Shown: piece by piece, positions 8,440-17,997 of the stretch
How the letters are laid out: each line of letters opens with the position of its first letter
Position numbering within the stretch: the stretch's first letter is position 1
From: JAJPKK01 sp963787675
GTDB lineage: Bacteria; Pseudomonadota; Alphaproteobacteria; Rhizobiales; Xanthobacteraceae
Assembly (NCBI GenBank): GCA_963787675.1
Contig: CAWBDV010000010.1
Span: 434,001-498,000, forward strand
Reading direction: 5' to 3'
DNA: 64,000 nucleotides
Made by a program: the position numbers and the translations under genes
The notes under the pieces: model-generated
Databases searched by the model: none
What the model saw: only the letters and a program-made list of their open reading frames with translations
What the model was told of the DNA's origin: nothing

Positions 8440-9426
8440 ATGGACTTAGCGCCGCGTCACCTACGTAAATGTCCGGTGGCGCTAGCGGCGATCCTGGTGG
8501 CCATCGCGGTCGCAGCCGCGCCCTTCATCGCGCAGGCAGACGAGACCCTGAAGCTCGCCGTTGGCGCGCCCAACAACTGGGACAGCGGGCTTCCCGATAT
8601 CGGCAAGCGCGCTGGTATTTTCCAGAAGCACGGCCTCGACCTCGATATCCTCTACACCAATGGCGGCGGCGAGACGCTGCAGGCTGTGATCTCGGGCAGC
8701 GTCGATATCGGGGTTGCGACCGGCACCGCAAGCGTGCTGGGCGCGTTTGCGAAGGGCGCACCGGTGCGGATCATCCTGGCGGGCACCACCGGCGCGAGCG
8801 ACCTCTATTGGTATGTGCCGGCCGGTTCTCAAGTGCGCAGCTTCAGCGACACGGCCGGCAAGACGATCGGCTATTCCACCACCGGCGCGTCGACCCACAT
8901 TACGTTACTCGCGCTCATCAAGCATTTCGGTGTTGCGGCAAGGCCGGTCGCGACCGGAGCGGCTGCCGTGACGATGGCGCAGGCGATGTCGGGACAGGTC
9001 GATGTCGGCTGGGCGTCGCCGCCGTTCGGTCTCGATGCCCTTGAGGACGGCCGGATCCGCCTGATCGCGCGCGGCAGCGATGCGCCCTCGACGCACGATG
9101 AGACTGTGCGCGTCCATATCGCCAACGCCGGCGTACTGGCGCGGCGTCCGGAAGCGATTGCCCGTTTCGTCGCGGCTTACCGTGAGACTTGGGAGTGGCT
9201 TTACCGCGATCCGGGTGGCGTGAAGATATACGCCGAATACGGCAAGGTTTCGGAGCGGCTCGCTGCGCGCATCCGCGACGAATTTCTGCCTAAGGCTGCA
9301 GTCGCGCCGGACCATGTTGCCGGCATCGACAGGCTCATGAGCGATGCGATCGCCTACAAATTCCTCGTTGCACCGCTGACGAAGGACCAACTCGCCGACC
9401 TCATCCGCACGCCGCAGCCGCCGTGA
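8440..9426 (+). CDS. ABC transporter substrate-binding protein, NMT1/SsuA-like
   Basis: A 328-residue periplasmic binding protein. Residues 1-32 are a signal peptide ending at AQADE. The mature part has the NMT1/SsuA/TauA-type layout: KLAVGAPNNWDSG, a G-IF-KHGLDLDILYTNGGGE segment, VSGSVDIGVATG-like (SGSVDIGVATGT) and a late AYRETWEWLYRDP helix. Substrates of this fold include sulfonates, nitrate, taurine and thiamine precursors; the ligand cannot be told from sequence. AGGAG lies nine bases before ATG 8440. No ATPase or permease gene is adjacent, so it is an orphan binding protein or serves a distant transporter. The PQQ dehydrogenase follows on the same strand. Confidence 0.85.
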   Translation: MDLAPRHLRKCPVALAAILVAIAVAAAPFIAQADETLKLAVGAPNNWDSGLPDIGKRAGIFQKHGLDLDILYTNGGGETLQAVISGSVDIGVATGTASVLGAFAKGAPVRIILAGTTGASDLYWYVPAGSQVRSFSDTAGKTIGYSTTGASTHITLLALIKHFGVAARPVATGAAAVTMAQAMSGQVDVGWASPPFGLDALEDGRIRLIARGSDAPSTHDETVRVHIANAGVLARRPEAIARFVAAYRETWEWLYRDPGGVKIYAEYGKVSERLAARIRDEFLPKAAVAPDHVAGIDRLMSDAIAYKFLVAPLTKDQLADLIRTPQPP

Positions 9427-9525
9427 TGCGCCAAAATCGCGGTGCCGGTATGCCAGCGGCCCGCTCGACCTCAGCGCCCACGACATGCATCCTGGCGCTG
9501 GCAAAAAAATCTCGGGAGGACGGCC

Positions 9526-11235
9526 ATGCGCTCGACGCGCGCTTCGATGCTTGCTTCTTTGCTGCTGACGGTCGCGGCGCCGGCCTGGGCCGCTGACGTG
9601 ACCGCCGACCGGCTCGCCAAGGCTGCGAACGAGCCGCAGAACTGGCTCATGAACCACGGCACCTACGATGCCCATCGCTACTCAGGCCTCGATCGCATCA
9701 ACAAATCGAACGTCAAAGGCCTCAAGCTTGCGTATGCGGTTGCAATCGGCGGCACCTCAGCGAACGAAAATCTCGAGGCGACGCCGCTCGCGGAGGATGG
9801 ATTCCTTTACGTCGTTGATCTCTGGGGCGTGCTCTACAAGATCGATGGCCGCTCGGGCGACGTCGGGCGGATTATGTGGCGCATGGACCCCGGCCAGGAA
9901 AATGTCCCGCTTGCCAATCGCGGCGCCGCGCTGTGGGGCAATTTCGTCATCAGCGTCGCCAACTTCCCAGCGCGCGTGATCGCCACCAACAAGGACACCG
10001 GCAAGGTCGTCTGGGAGGCGAATCTCGCCGACGGCCAGCCCGATCTTCAGCTCACGGCGGCGCCGCTCGTAGTCAAGGACAAGATCGTGCTGGGCGCCTC
10101 GGGCGGCGATCGCGGCACGCGCGATTTCATCGTCGGTCTTGATGCCGCGAGCGGAAAGCAGCTGTGGCGGAAGTACGTGGTGCCTGCGCCCGGCGAGCCC
10201 GGCGCAGAGACCTGGAAGGGCGACACCAATGCGTGGCGCACCGGCGGCGGCGCCATGTGGGTGACGGGTTCTTACGATGTCGGCACCAACCAGGTGCTGT
10301 GGGGGACCGGCAATCCCGTGCCGATGTACAACCCGTTCTATCGCCCCGGCGACAACCTCTATACCAACAGCCTGATCTCCTGGAATCCCGACACCGGCGC
10401 GATGAACTGGTATCACCAGTATGTTCCTGGCGACATGTGGGACTACGACGCCGCCGGCTCGCACATCCTGGTCGACGGCGAAATCGCCGGTCAGACCCAT
10501 CGGCTGGTGGTGCATTCGCAGCGCAACGGATTTCTCTATGCGTTCGAGCGCGCGAGCGGTCAGCCCGTGCTGGCGAAGCCGTATATGGAGCCGATCACCT
10601 GGACCCGCGGCATCGATCAGAAGACGGGACTTCCGGTCGATTACGATCCGAAGCGCGACATCCAGGTCTACTCCGGCCTGCAGAACCAGACGCCGTCGGA
10701 ACGCACCAAGAAGCTGTGCCCGTCTCATGACGGCGGCAGCAATTTCTGGTCGGCGTCCTACAGTCCCAAGACGAAGCTGATGTACATCCCGTCGCGCTCG
10801 AATTGCGACGAGGTGACCTTGACCTCCGACAGCGGCAAGAACCCCAACGGCTTCTTCACCGGCGGTGCCTTCAAATACACGACGCGCAATGAATCCGACA
10901 TCATCGTCGCCGATCCTCTGACCGGCGAGGTCCGCAAGCGCCTGCACATCCCTTATGCCAACAACAGCTCGGCACTGACGACGGCAGGTGGGCTTGTCTT
11001 CGCGGCCTTCACCGACGGCACGATTGCCGCGTATGACGACGGCACCTTGGAGCAGCTATGGAGACTCAACGTCGGCACCGGATTCAACGCGGCTCCGATG
11101 ACCTTCGAGGCGGGCGGCAAGCAGTACGTCGCAATCCTTTCGGGGCTCAGCCGCAACGGGCGCAACATCAACTCGCTGACGCCCGAACTACGCGACATGC
11201 GCAACCAGACGATGCTGTTCGTGTTCGGCCTCTAA
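9526..11235 (+). CDS. PQQ-dependent alcohol dehydrogenase-like quinoprotein
   Basis: A 569-residue periplasmic quinoprotein from ATG 9526, chosen because GGGAGGA lies seven bases upstream and a signal peptide (ending AWAAD) follows. The beta-propeller W-motifs (GKVVWEAN, GKQLWRKY, GAMNWYH) and the PQQ alcohol dehydrogenase signatures GEPGAETWKGD, GGGAMWVTGSYD and GTGNPVPMYNP are present. The catalytic Asp is Asp306 in WDYD; Asp308 two residues on is the extra acidic ligand typical of lanthanide-dependent XoxF/ExaF-type enzymes, where calcium enzymes have Ala, Ser or Thr. The usual vicinal Cys-Cys near residue 105 is absent (VPLANRG), and the Glu metal ligand site reads GGDRG. There is no C-terminal heme domain. 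Confidence 0.9.
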   Translation: MRSTRASMLASLLLTVAAPAWAADVTADRLAKAANEPQNWLMNHGTYDAHRYSGLDRINKSNVKGLKLAYAVAIGGTSANENLEATPLAEDGFLYVVDLWGVLYKIDGRSGDVGRIMWRMDPGQENVPLANRGAALWGNFVISVANFPARVIATNKDTGKVVWEANLADGQPDLQLTAAPLVVKDKIVLGASGGDRGTRDFIVGLDAASGKQLWRKYVVPAPGEPGAETWKGDTNAWRTGGGAMWVTGSYDVGTNQVLWGTGNPVPMYNPFYRPGDNLYTNSLISWNPDTGAMNWYHQYVPGDMWDYDAAGSHILVDGEIAGQTHRLVVHSQRNGFLYAFERASGQPVLAKPYMEPITWTRGIDQKTGLPVDYDPKRDIQVYSGLQNQTPSERTKKLCPSHDGGSNFWSASYSPKTKLMYIPSRSNCDEVTLTSDSGKNPNGFFTGGAFKYTTRNESDIIVADPLTGEVRKRLHIPYANNSSALTTAGGLVFAAFTDGTIAAYDDGTLEQLWRLNVGTGFNAAPMTFEAGGKQYVAILSGLSRNGRNINSLTPELRDMRNQTMLFVFGL

Positions 11236-11342
11236 GCCGCTAGCACACTGAGCTGGTAATCTCATAGCAGTGGCGCGGGGTCTCCGCGCCGCTTGCGTCA
11301 TGCGCGGGAGCCGGTGCATATCCGGCCGCGAAGGAGCCGCGC

Positions 11343-12702
11343 ATGTCTCACCTCTTCATCAAAGGCGGTTGCGTCGTCACGATGGACGATCGCCTTGGCG
11401 ATCTCGCCCGCGGCGATGTGTTGATCGAAGACGGTCGCATCGCTGCGATGGGCGCGGGACTGTCTGCGCCGCCTGATGCCGAAACAATCGACGCCGGCGG
11501 CATGATCGTGATGCCGGGGTTCGTCAATGCCCATGTGCACACCTGGCAGTCGGCGCTGCGCGGCATCGCCGGCGATTGGACCGTTGCGCAGTACATGCAG
11601 GCCATGCATCGCGGCCTTGCGACGCTTTATCGTCCGCAGGACATCTACATCGCGAACCTGATGGGCGCGCTCAATCAGATCAACGCCGGCGTCACGACGA
11701 TGGTCGATTGGTGCCACAACAATCCGAACTCCGGACCATACCGACGCCGCCATCAAGGGTTTGGTCGATGCGGGCATCCGCGCGCTGTTCCTCCACGGCT
11801 CGCCGAAGCCCAACCCAAAACCGGGACAGAAGCATTTCAGTGAAATTCCGATGCCGCAAAGCGAAGTCGAGCGCCTGCGCAATGGCCGCTTCGCGACCGA
11901 AGGCCTCCTCACGTTCGGGCTTGCCATCCTCGGCCCGTACTACTCGGCCTGGGAGGTGACGCGCGCCGATGTCGTGCTTGCCAACGAGCTTGATCTCGTC
12001 TGCAGCATGCATGTGGGCGGCGGCGTGCCGATGGTCGCAGACGGTTTCGAAAGGCTCGCGGCAGCGGGCCTGATCGCGGAAAATTTCAATGTGGTGCATG
12101 GCAATGACATTGCGCCCGAGGCTGTCGGCCTCATCGTCGAGCGCGGCGGTCAATTCACCGTTACCGCCGAGATCGAATTGCAGATGGGCTACGGCGATCC
12201 GCTCACGGGCGTGCTGCGCGGCCTCGGATCGCCGGTGTCGATCGGCACCGATGTGGAGCCCGCGGCGCGGGGCGACATGTTCACCGCCATGCGGGTGACA
12301 CTCCAGCATGAACGCAACCGATCCATCACTGAAACATCGGCGCGCACGGGGAAGCGGCCGGAGCAGATGCCGGTCACCTGCCGCGACGCGCTCGCGTGGG
12401 CGACCATCAACGGAGCGCGGATGGCCCGGCTGGACCATGTCACAGGCTCGCTGGCGCCCGGAAAGGTCGCGGATATCGTGCTGCTGCGTGCGGACGACAT
12501 CAGCATGTTTCCGGTGCGCGATCCGGTCGCTTCAATCGTGATGCAGGGCGGGGTCGCGGTTGTCGACACGGTGCTCATCGCCGGCCGGGCGATGAAGCGG
12601 CACGGCAAGCTGCTTCATCGCGACCTCACCAACCTCAAGGATGCGCTGCGCCGCTCGGGCGACCGCATCCTTGCCGACTTCGGTTACAAGGCGAGCGTGT
12701 GA
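11343..12702 (+). pseudogene. Amidohydrolase, ATZ/TRZ (guanine deaminase/MTA deaminase-like) family, frameshifted
   Basis: Two overlapping frames give one 452-residue amidohydrolase if a single base is removed near 11727. The first part has the metal motif NAHVHTW and ends in order at DWCHNNP; the second resumes with HTDAAIKGLVDAGIRALFLHG and continues through MHVGGG, VVHGNDI, GTDVEP and the C-terminal beta-sandwich (GSLAPGKVADIVLLRADD). Observed CCGAACTCC versus expected CCGACTCC restores both the frame and a GACTC site. Family members deaminate or dechlorinate N-heterocycles (cytosine, guanine, triazines). It lies 107 bases after the quinoprotein on the same strand and may be co-transcribed. 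Confidence 0.8.
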
Positions 12703-12706
12703 TCGC

Positions 12707-13990
12707 CTACTTCTTGATGTCGGAATAGGGGTACTTGAGCTCGCCCGATTTGAACTCCGGCGGGAACAGGATCACCTGCTTGCCGACTTCGCGGAACTGG
12801 TTCACGTCGTTTCCGACGACGCCCTGGTATTGGACGAACAACACCCGCTCCTTTTCCCACTCGCCATTGGCGGCGAACTTGACGTCGCCGACAATGGTCT
12901 TGAACGCGGTGTGGTGGATGTAGTCGGCGATCTTGCCCTGGTCGAGACTGCCGACCTTGGTGATCGCTTCGGCGAGAATCTGCATCTCCGAATAGGCGTA
13001 GGGAGGCAGGTAGTAGCCCAGCGGATCGATGCCCTGGGCCGCCGCCTTTTCCTGATAGCGCTTGAGGAACTCATCGATGCCGGGGAACTTCATGGTCGGC
13101 TCGGGCACGTAAACGTCATAGGCGACGATGCCGTTGAGCAATGGTCCGAGCTGCGCTTTGATGGGCGTGAACGCGAGCCCGATCATCCCGCCCCCGAACA
13201 TCTTCGGCTTCAGCCCGACTTCGTTGGCGGCGCGCACGATGCCGACGGAGTCCGGCGGATAAGACGCGACGAACACGACATCCGGGTTGGTCGCCTGGAT
13301 GGCACGCACGATCGGCGTATAGTCAGTCGTGGTCGGGGGATAGCTGCGGTCGTAGACGACCTTGAGCCCGAGCTGCTTCACCCTCTCGCGAGCGCCCAGG
13401 ATGACGTTCTGCGCGTATTCGGCGTTGGCCGCGACGAGCGCGATCGTCTGCGGCTTAGGGTTCATGGTCATGGCGACTTCAAGGAAGCCGCGCGACGGCC
13501 CGAGCTTGGTCTCGACGCCGTTCGGCAGGATCTGGAAGTAGCGGTCATACTTGAAGTCGTCGTTCACCCCGGTCCCGAACAGCGCCATGAACAAAAGCTT
13601 GCGCTGCATCACGATGGGCATCGCCGGCGCGATCTGGTTGGTCGCATAGGACGAGATGACGAAGTCCACCTTGTCGACGTCGAGGAGCTTCGTGTAGATC
13701 GCCGGCACCAACGCCGGATTGCTCTGGTCGTCGTAATTGATGAGCTGGATCGACCGGCCCAGCAGGCCGCCCTTGGCATTGACGTCATCACGCCAGATCT
13801 CGAGGGCGAGCAGCGCGCTCTTGCCGCCGCCGGCGAGGCCGCCCGTCGACGACATCGAGAACCCGATCTTGATCGGGTCCGCCGCTTGCACTGCAGCGGA
13901 CGGCAGAATGGCAGCAGCCACTGCCAGCGGTGCAAGCCACAGCGCGGCGCGGCCAAAACCGCGGCGCGAAAACGCGAACGAACGGGACAT
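12707..13990 (-). CDS. ABC transporter substrate-binding protein, branched-chain amino acid type (Peripla_BP_6)
   Basis: A 427-residue binding protein of the LivK/Leu-Ile-Val type. The N-terminus SRRGFGRAALW followed by a hydrophobic run and AVQAAD looks like a twin-arginine signal. The mature start KIGFSMSSTGGLAGGGKSALLALEI and the central TDYTPIVRAIQATNPDVVFVASYP are diagnostic for this fold. In alphaproteobacteria such proteins often bind aromatic acids or amides rather than amino acids. GGGAGGAG lies six bases before ATG 13990. No permease or ATPase gene is next to it. It converges on the amidohydrolase with four bases between the stops. Confidence 0.88.
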   Translation of the reverse strand: MSRSFAFSRRGFGRAALWLAPLAVAAAILPSAAVQAADPIKIGFSMSSTGGLAGGGKSALLALEIWRDDVNAKGGLLGRSIQLINYDDQSNPALVPAIYTKLLDVDKVDFVISSYATNQIAPAMPIVMQRKLLFMALFGTGVNDDFKYDRYFQILPNGVETKLGPSRGFLEVAMTMNPKPQTIALVAANAEYAQNVILGARERVKQLGLKVVYDRSYPPTTTDYTPIVRAIQATNPDVVFVASYPPDSVGIVRAANEVGLKPKMFGGGMIGLAFTPIKAQLGPLLNGIVAYDVYVPEPTMKFPGIDEFLKRYQEKAAAQGIDPLGYYLPPYAYSEMQILAEAITKVGSLDQGKIADYIHHTAFKTIVGDVKFAANGEWEKERVLFVQYQGVVGNDVNQFREVGKQVILFPPEFKSGELKYPYSDIKK

Positions 13991-14117
13991 TCATCTCCTC
14001 CCTTGGAGCATTGGTTCTTTCCGTGAGCCGGTTGATATCAGACTACGGGGCTTTTGGGAGTAGTTCTTTGATCCGGAGCGGCGATCTGCCGCCGTGGGGC
14101 AGGTCCCATCCCAGACC

Positions 14118-14272
14118 CGTAGGGTGCGCAAAAGCGGCCGTCGAGGTGTGAAATTTTGGTGGCAGCAGGTCCGCGTTGCGCACCATCACCATCGTCGTCG
14201 CAAAGGTGCGCACGCGGAGTTTATCATCGGGCCTGCCGAAGGCCGGACCCGTTGGCTTTTGCACACCCTACG
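14118..14272. repeat. Inverted-repeat-bounded intergenic element
   Basis: The ends are 18-bp inverted repeats (CGTAGGGTGCGCAAAAGC at 14118 and its complement with one mismatch at 14255-14272) enclosing 119 bases with further internal complementarity (GCGCAACGC/GTGCGCACG strings and GCCTGCCGAAGGCCGG). The CGTAGGGTG-GCAAA terminus resembles a repeat found in many Bradyrhizobium-like intergenic regions, by memory. It is non-coding and MITE-like in shape. Confidence 0.55.
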
Positions 14273-14286
14273 ACGATTTGCGAGCC

Positions 14287-14880
14287 CTATGCTTTGGCCG
14301 CGATATAAGGCTGCGTACGCACAAGATGCCGGATAAGTCCGGTGAAACGGACCGGCTCTGCGGAGTTGTCTCCGTCGGCGCGCTGCGGGTCGCGTGGCCG
14401 CGGCGGGCGCCGATCGATTTCGCCGTCGGGGACGTGGGACAGCTTGATGGTCGTCATCACACGATAGGCTGCAAGCGCGCCAACGGTCGCGGCGAGTTTC
14501 GCGATGGCTTGCGCTGATCTTTCTTGGTCCACGTGGGCGCCGGCGAAGAAGCCGCGCCAGTCGAGGGTTGCACTGTCCGGTCGATTGAGGATCGTGCGGG
14601 CAATGCCGGGCGCGTAATCGTTCGCAGTGGCCGCGAGGTGAGCAGCGATATCGTCGACGTCGATATGATTGGCGCGCGCGGTCGCGTGCATCAGCGGCGG
14701 CAGCAGCACGCCGTTGCGTTGCGCGGTCGATATCACCTTGGCCCACGAGCCGCCGCCCAGCACGGCCGGCAAATAGAGGAGCCGGATCGCCAATGCCGGA
14801 TGAAGTTGGGCGTGGGCGCACAATACCCTTTCCTGCAACAGCTTTCCGAGCGGGTAGGGGGCGATCAGCACGGGGGTCCT
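14287..14880 (-). pseudogene. NAD(P)-dependent SDR/epimerase, 5'-truncated remnant
   Basis: An open frame of about 195 codons continues from inside the GMC gene's tail, out of frame with it. From residue YPLGKLLQERV the reading looks like the second half of an extended SDR/epimerase: Y-P-L-G-K fits the catalytic YxxxK, LAIRLLYLPAVLGGGSW fits the strand after it, and GVLLPPLMHATARANHIDVDDIAAHL fits the conserved V-VDDVA segment. The N-terminal Rossmann GxxGxxG half is missing and no start codon fits. Most likely a deletion removed the front half together with the end of the upstream GMC gene. Family assignment is from motif memory. Confidence 0.5.
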
Positions 14881-16124
14881 GCCGAATTCGTCGTGCCGAA
14901 GACCCGACCGTCGCGATCGCACACGCCGGTCTCTGCCGAAATCGCCATCCGGCAGGTACCGCTGTGGTGCGCCGCCGTCTGGATCGTGTCCGGCCAGTCG
15001 GCAAACACCGTGTGCCGTTCGGTGATCGGCGCGAGTTCTCCGAGCAGCCGCTCGATCGCGGCACGGGCGGCGTTGAGGAATTCCTCGCCGAGTTCCCAAT
15101 CGCGGCTTACGCGATTGCCATCGGCTTCGATGCTGACATCCTGCTGGGGTTCCTGCTCGGCGGACATGTAGAGCGCGAAGCGCCGCGTCGGAATATTGAT
15201 GCCGGCGCGGAGCGACAGCGCTTCGACGATGTCGTTGGTGTGCATCAGCAGGCGAACGTAGTTGCGCGGATCAAACGGGGCGTTGCGCAGGTCGGAGAGC
15301 ACGCTCTTCACCTTGAGCGCGGTCGGACCGGCGGGCCGCAGATAGAACGCGAACTTCTGCCGCGATGTCGCGATGACGAGCGGCAGGCGGACGCTGCCGC
15401 CAAGCCCGCGATCGAACCGGTTCCAGGCGCGGTTGAGATCGGCCCGCACCGTAATTTCGCCAACGAAGGCCACGGGATGATCGCCGTAGAACCTCCCGGC
15501 GTTGCCAAAGGCGCCATCTTGGCTCGCTTGCAGGATGAGCGGGCTGCCGAGGCCACCGGCAGCGAGGATGAATACGTCTCCCGTGATCAGGTCAGCATGG
15601 CCCGTGAGATAGGCGCCCCGCACCACGCCGCCATCGCCGATGGCAAGTCGTTCGACCCGCCCGACGACGGTCGTGACTTTGCGCTCGCGCAGATGCTCGG
15701 ACTCCCAAACGTTGCGTCGCCGGATCGGATAGAACAGCGGACGGCCGAGAAGCTTTTCCGGCACGCCCGCGCGCGTGAAGGTCGCTCGCACCTCGGCCGC
15801 GATGTCACGCACATGCGCGAGGCTCGTGCCCGACAACGCCTCGTGTGCGGCGGGAAGATGCTTGCGCAACTCCGACGCCGGCAGCGGCCATGCGCCGTAG
15901 TCATCGTCATCAAGTTCGATCAGCCCGTTGTGCCACAGGAAAGTCGTGCCGCCGAATCCCGAGCTGGCATGGGCATCGAGGCCTGCCGGGCGGCCACGGT
16001 CGACGACCGGCACCACGCGGTAGTGATCCGATTGCTCGACAACAGTGACGCGGTGCCGAGGGGCAAGCTTGCTCGCGACGAGGCTGCCGGCGAGGCCCGC
16101 TCCGATGATCACAATGGCTGCCAT
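14865..16124 (-). pseudogene. GMC-type FAD oxidoreductase, 3'-truncated
   Basis: A 419-residue reading that begins with the FAD dinucleotide fold (IVIIGAGLAGSLVASKLA, residues 4-21) and contains FGGTTFLWHNG, AGGLGSPLILQASQ and, near the end, HHSGTCRM, the active-site His signature of glucose-methanol-choline oxidoreductases. After VFGTTN the expected C-terminal segment (the final FAD-contacting AGPSVFPT-like stretch and last helix) is missing: the frame runs into five foreign residues and stops at 14865. The SDR remnant begins at the same point in another frame. Upstream of ATG 16124 there is a 204-base gap to a divergent hydrolase. It probably gives an inactive protein as it stands. Confidence 0.7.
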
Positions 16125-16328
16125 CGTGTCGGTCCGAAATTGTGCCGGCCGAAGCCGGCGCTCGCAGGGTGCGCCTTGTCGCGACTACAGCAGGGTTTTA
16201 TGAAAAAAGCCGTAATGGGCAGGTGACCGAAATGCCGCTGCGCGCATGTCCAGGCCCGCCGAATTTGCTCTGGCGCCCGCCGTCATCTTTATGCTTTACG
16301 ATTGCTTCCCTCAATCGAACACGCTCCC

Positions 16329-17411
16329 ATGGCTGCATCGACTGTTGACCCTCGCATAGCTTCCGCAATCGCCCATTGGGCGCCGCGCTTCGTCGCCAAC
16401 GGCGTCGCGCTCGCCGACTTCGAGGATGTGACGGGTTCGCTCACGTCGTGGGACGATTGGTGCAAGGCGTGGTCGGCGCGCGCCGCCGTCCATGAAGGCC
16501 TCGGGCGGACGGCCCTTGCCGCCGGGCACCACGTCAGCGCGGGAGAGCATCTTCAGCGCGCCGGCGTCTACTATCACTTCGCGAAGTTCCTGTTTGTGCA
16601 CGATGTGCCGGAGATGCGCGCGGCACATCTGAAGGCAGTGGAATGCCGAACGCTCGCGCTCCCGCATCTCGTGCCGGCGGGCGAGCGCGTCGCAATCCCG
16701 TTCGAGGGCAAGACGCTTTACGGAATTTTGCGCAAGCCGCCCGGCGTTGCGCGCCCGCCAGTACTGGTGATGGCGTGCGGCCTCGACTCCTGCAAAGAGG
16801 AGACCGACGCCTACGAGTTGCCGTATCTGGGCCGCGGCATCGCGATCTTGGTGTTCGATGGCCCGGGGCAGGGGGAAGCGGAATACGATTGGCCGATCCG
16901 CGGCAATTACGAGACAGCAGTTTCGGCAGTGATCGATTACGTGGAAACGCGTCGTGATCTCGACACCGCGCGCATCGGCCTCTGGGGTGTCAGCCTCGGC
17001 GGCTATTACGCGCCCCGCGCAGCCGCGTTCGAACCGCGGATCAAAGCCTGCATCGCGCTATCGGGTCCATTCGATTTCCTCGCCGCGTGGGACAGCCTGC
17101 CGGCGTTGACGCGCGAGACATTCCGCGTGCGCAGTCACTGCGCTACGGCGGACGACGCGAAGCGCAATGCGGCGACGCTGAGCCTCGATGGCGTCGCGAG
17201 CCGCATCACCTGTCCGCTCTACATTGTCGCCGGCCGTCAGGACCGGGTGGTGCCGTGGGAGCATGCCGAGCGCCTCGCGCGCGAGGCCGGCGGGCCGGTG
17301 GAGTTGGTCATGATCGAGGATGGCGGGCACGTCGCCAACAATCGCGCCTATCGCTGGCGCCCGCAGTCTGCTGATTGGATGGCTGAAAAGCTCGGCGTCA
17401 AAGCCGCTTGA
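16329..17411 (+). CDS. Alpha/beta hydrolase (esterase/DUF1100-like)
   Basis: A 360-residue alpha/beta hydrolase with an N-terminal helical cap of about 120 residues, resembling 2,6-dihydroxypseudooxynicotine hydrolase-type C-C hydrolases/FrsA-like proteins. The nucleophile is Ser222 in GVSLGG, the acid is in AGRQDRVVP and the His in EDGGHVANN. An earlier FDGPGQGEAEYDW is the oxyanion-side loop. ATG 16329 begins MAASTVDPR; an upstream ATG at 16302 has no better ribosome site. No signal peptide, so cytoplasmic. Substrate unknown. It is divergent from the GMC gene. Confidence 0.85.
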   Translation: MAASTVDPRIASAIAHWAPRFVANGVALADFEDVTGSLTSWDDWCKAWSARAAVHEGLGRTALAAGHHVSAGEHLQRAGVYYHFAKFLFVHDVPEMRAAHLKAVECRTLALPHLVPAGERVAIPFEGKTLYGILRKPPGVARPPVLVMACGLDSCKEETDAYELPYLGRGIAILVFDGPGQGEAEYDWPIRGNYETAVSAVIDYVETRRDLDTARIGLWGVSLGGYYAPRAAAFEPRIKACIALSGPFDFLAAWDSLPALTRETFRVRSHCATADDAKRNAATLSLDGVASRITCPLYIVAGRQDRVVPWEHAERLAREAGGPVELVMIEDGGHVANNRAYRWRPQSADWMAEKLGVKAA

Positions 17412-17450
17412 GCGAGGCTTCCGCCGAACGACAAAATTCCTGCGCGGCTC

Positions 17451-17945
17451 TCAGCTCATCGCATCGAGTTCTTCGTCGGTGAGATGCCCCGGCACGATCG
17501 CGATCGGAATTGGAAAGGTGCCTGCGGTCTTGCCGAGGCTCGAGACCAGCGGGCCCGGCCCCTCGGTATCGACGTCGGCGGCCAGCACCAGCACGGCGAT
17601 GTCCTCGTCCTCTTCGATCAGTTTGAGAATTTCCTCGTGCGGCTCGCCTTCGCGGATCACGCATTCCGGCGTAATGCCCGCGATGCCGTTGGAGCGCGCC
17701 GCCGCCTTCGCCAACATCGCGTTGGCTTCCTCATGGGCTTCCGCGCGCATGATGTTGGCGACGCCGAGCCATTGCTGGCTGTGATCGCTGGTTTCGATGA
17801 TGCGCAGCATGACGACGGAGACGCCGACGCGCGCAGCGCGCCGGCTCGCATAATAGACGGCACGGTCGCATTCGGGCGTGTCGTCGACGATCACCAGGAA
17901 TTTCGCCTTGTGACCGGCCTCGTAGCTGCGTCGCTTACGGCTCAT
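17451..17945 (-). CDS. Universal stress protein (UspA-like)
   Basis: A 164-residue single-domain USP: KFLVIVDDTPECDRAVYYASRRA is the first strand and helix, and the C-terminal half carries EEILKLIEEDEDIAVLVLAAD. The ATP-binding G-2x-G-9x-G(S/T) motif is degenerate (TEGPGPLVSSLG). ATG 17945 is chosen; a TTG extension to 17984 is possible. It lies downstream of trpS and murJ on the same strand, a gene order I recall from many Hyphomicrobiales. A perfect 22-bp palindrome sits about 53 bases upstream of the start. Confidence 0.88.
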   Translation of the reverse strand: MSRKRRSYEAGHKAKFLVIVDDTPECDRAVYYASRRAARVGVSVVMLRIIETSDHSQQWLGVANIMRAEAHEEANAMLAKAAARSNGIAGITPECVIREGEPHEEILKLIEEDEDIAVLVLAADVDTEGPGPLVSSLGKTAGTFPIPIAIVPGHLTDEELDAMS

Positions 17946-17997
17946 CGCATCTTTGGAGTCCGATCGAACCGGACCGCGCTCCAATCTCTTCGAATTT

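Noticed and set aside
14881..14900. Repairing the GMC gene end by deleting one T of GAATTC, as in the other lesions
   Set aside because: That shift leads into a low-complexity frame, not into the SDR reading or a GMC C-terminus, so this junction is better explained by a deletion than by a single-base error.
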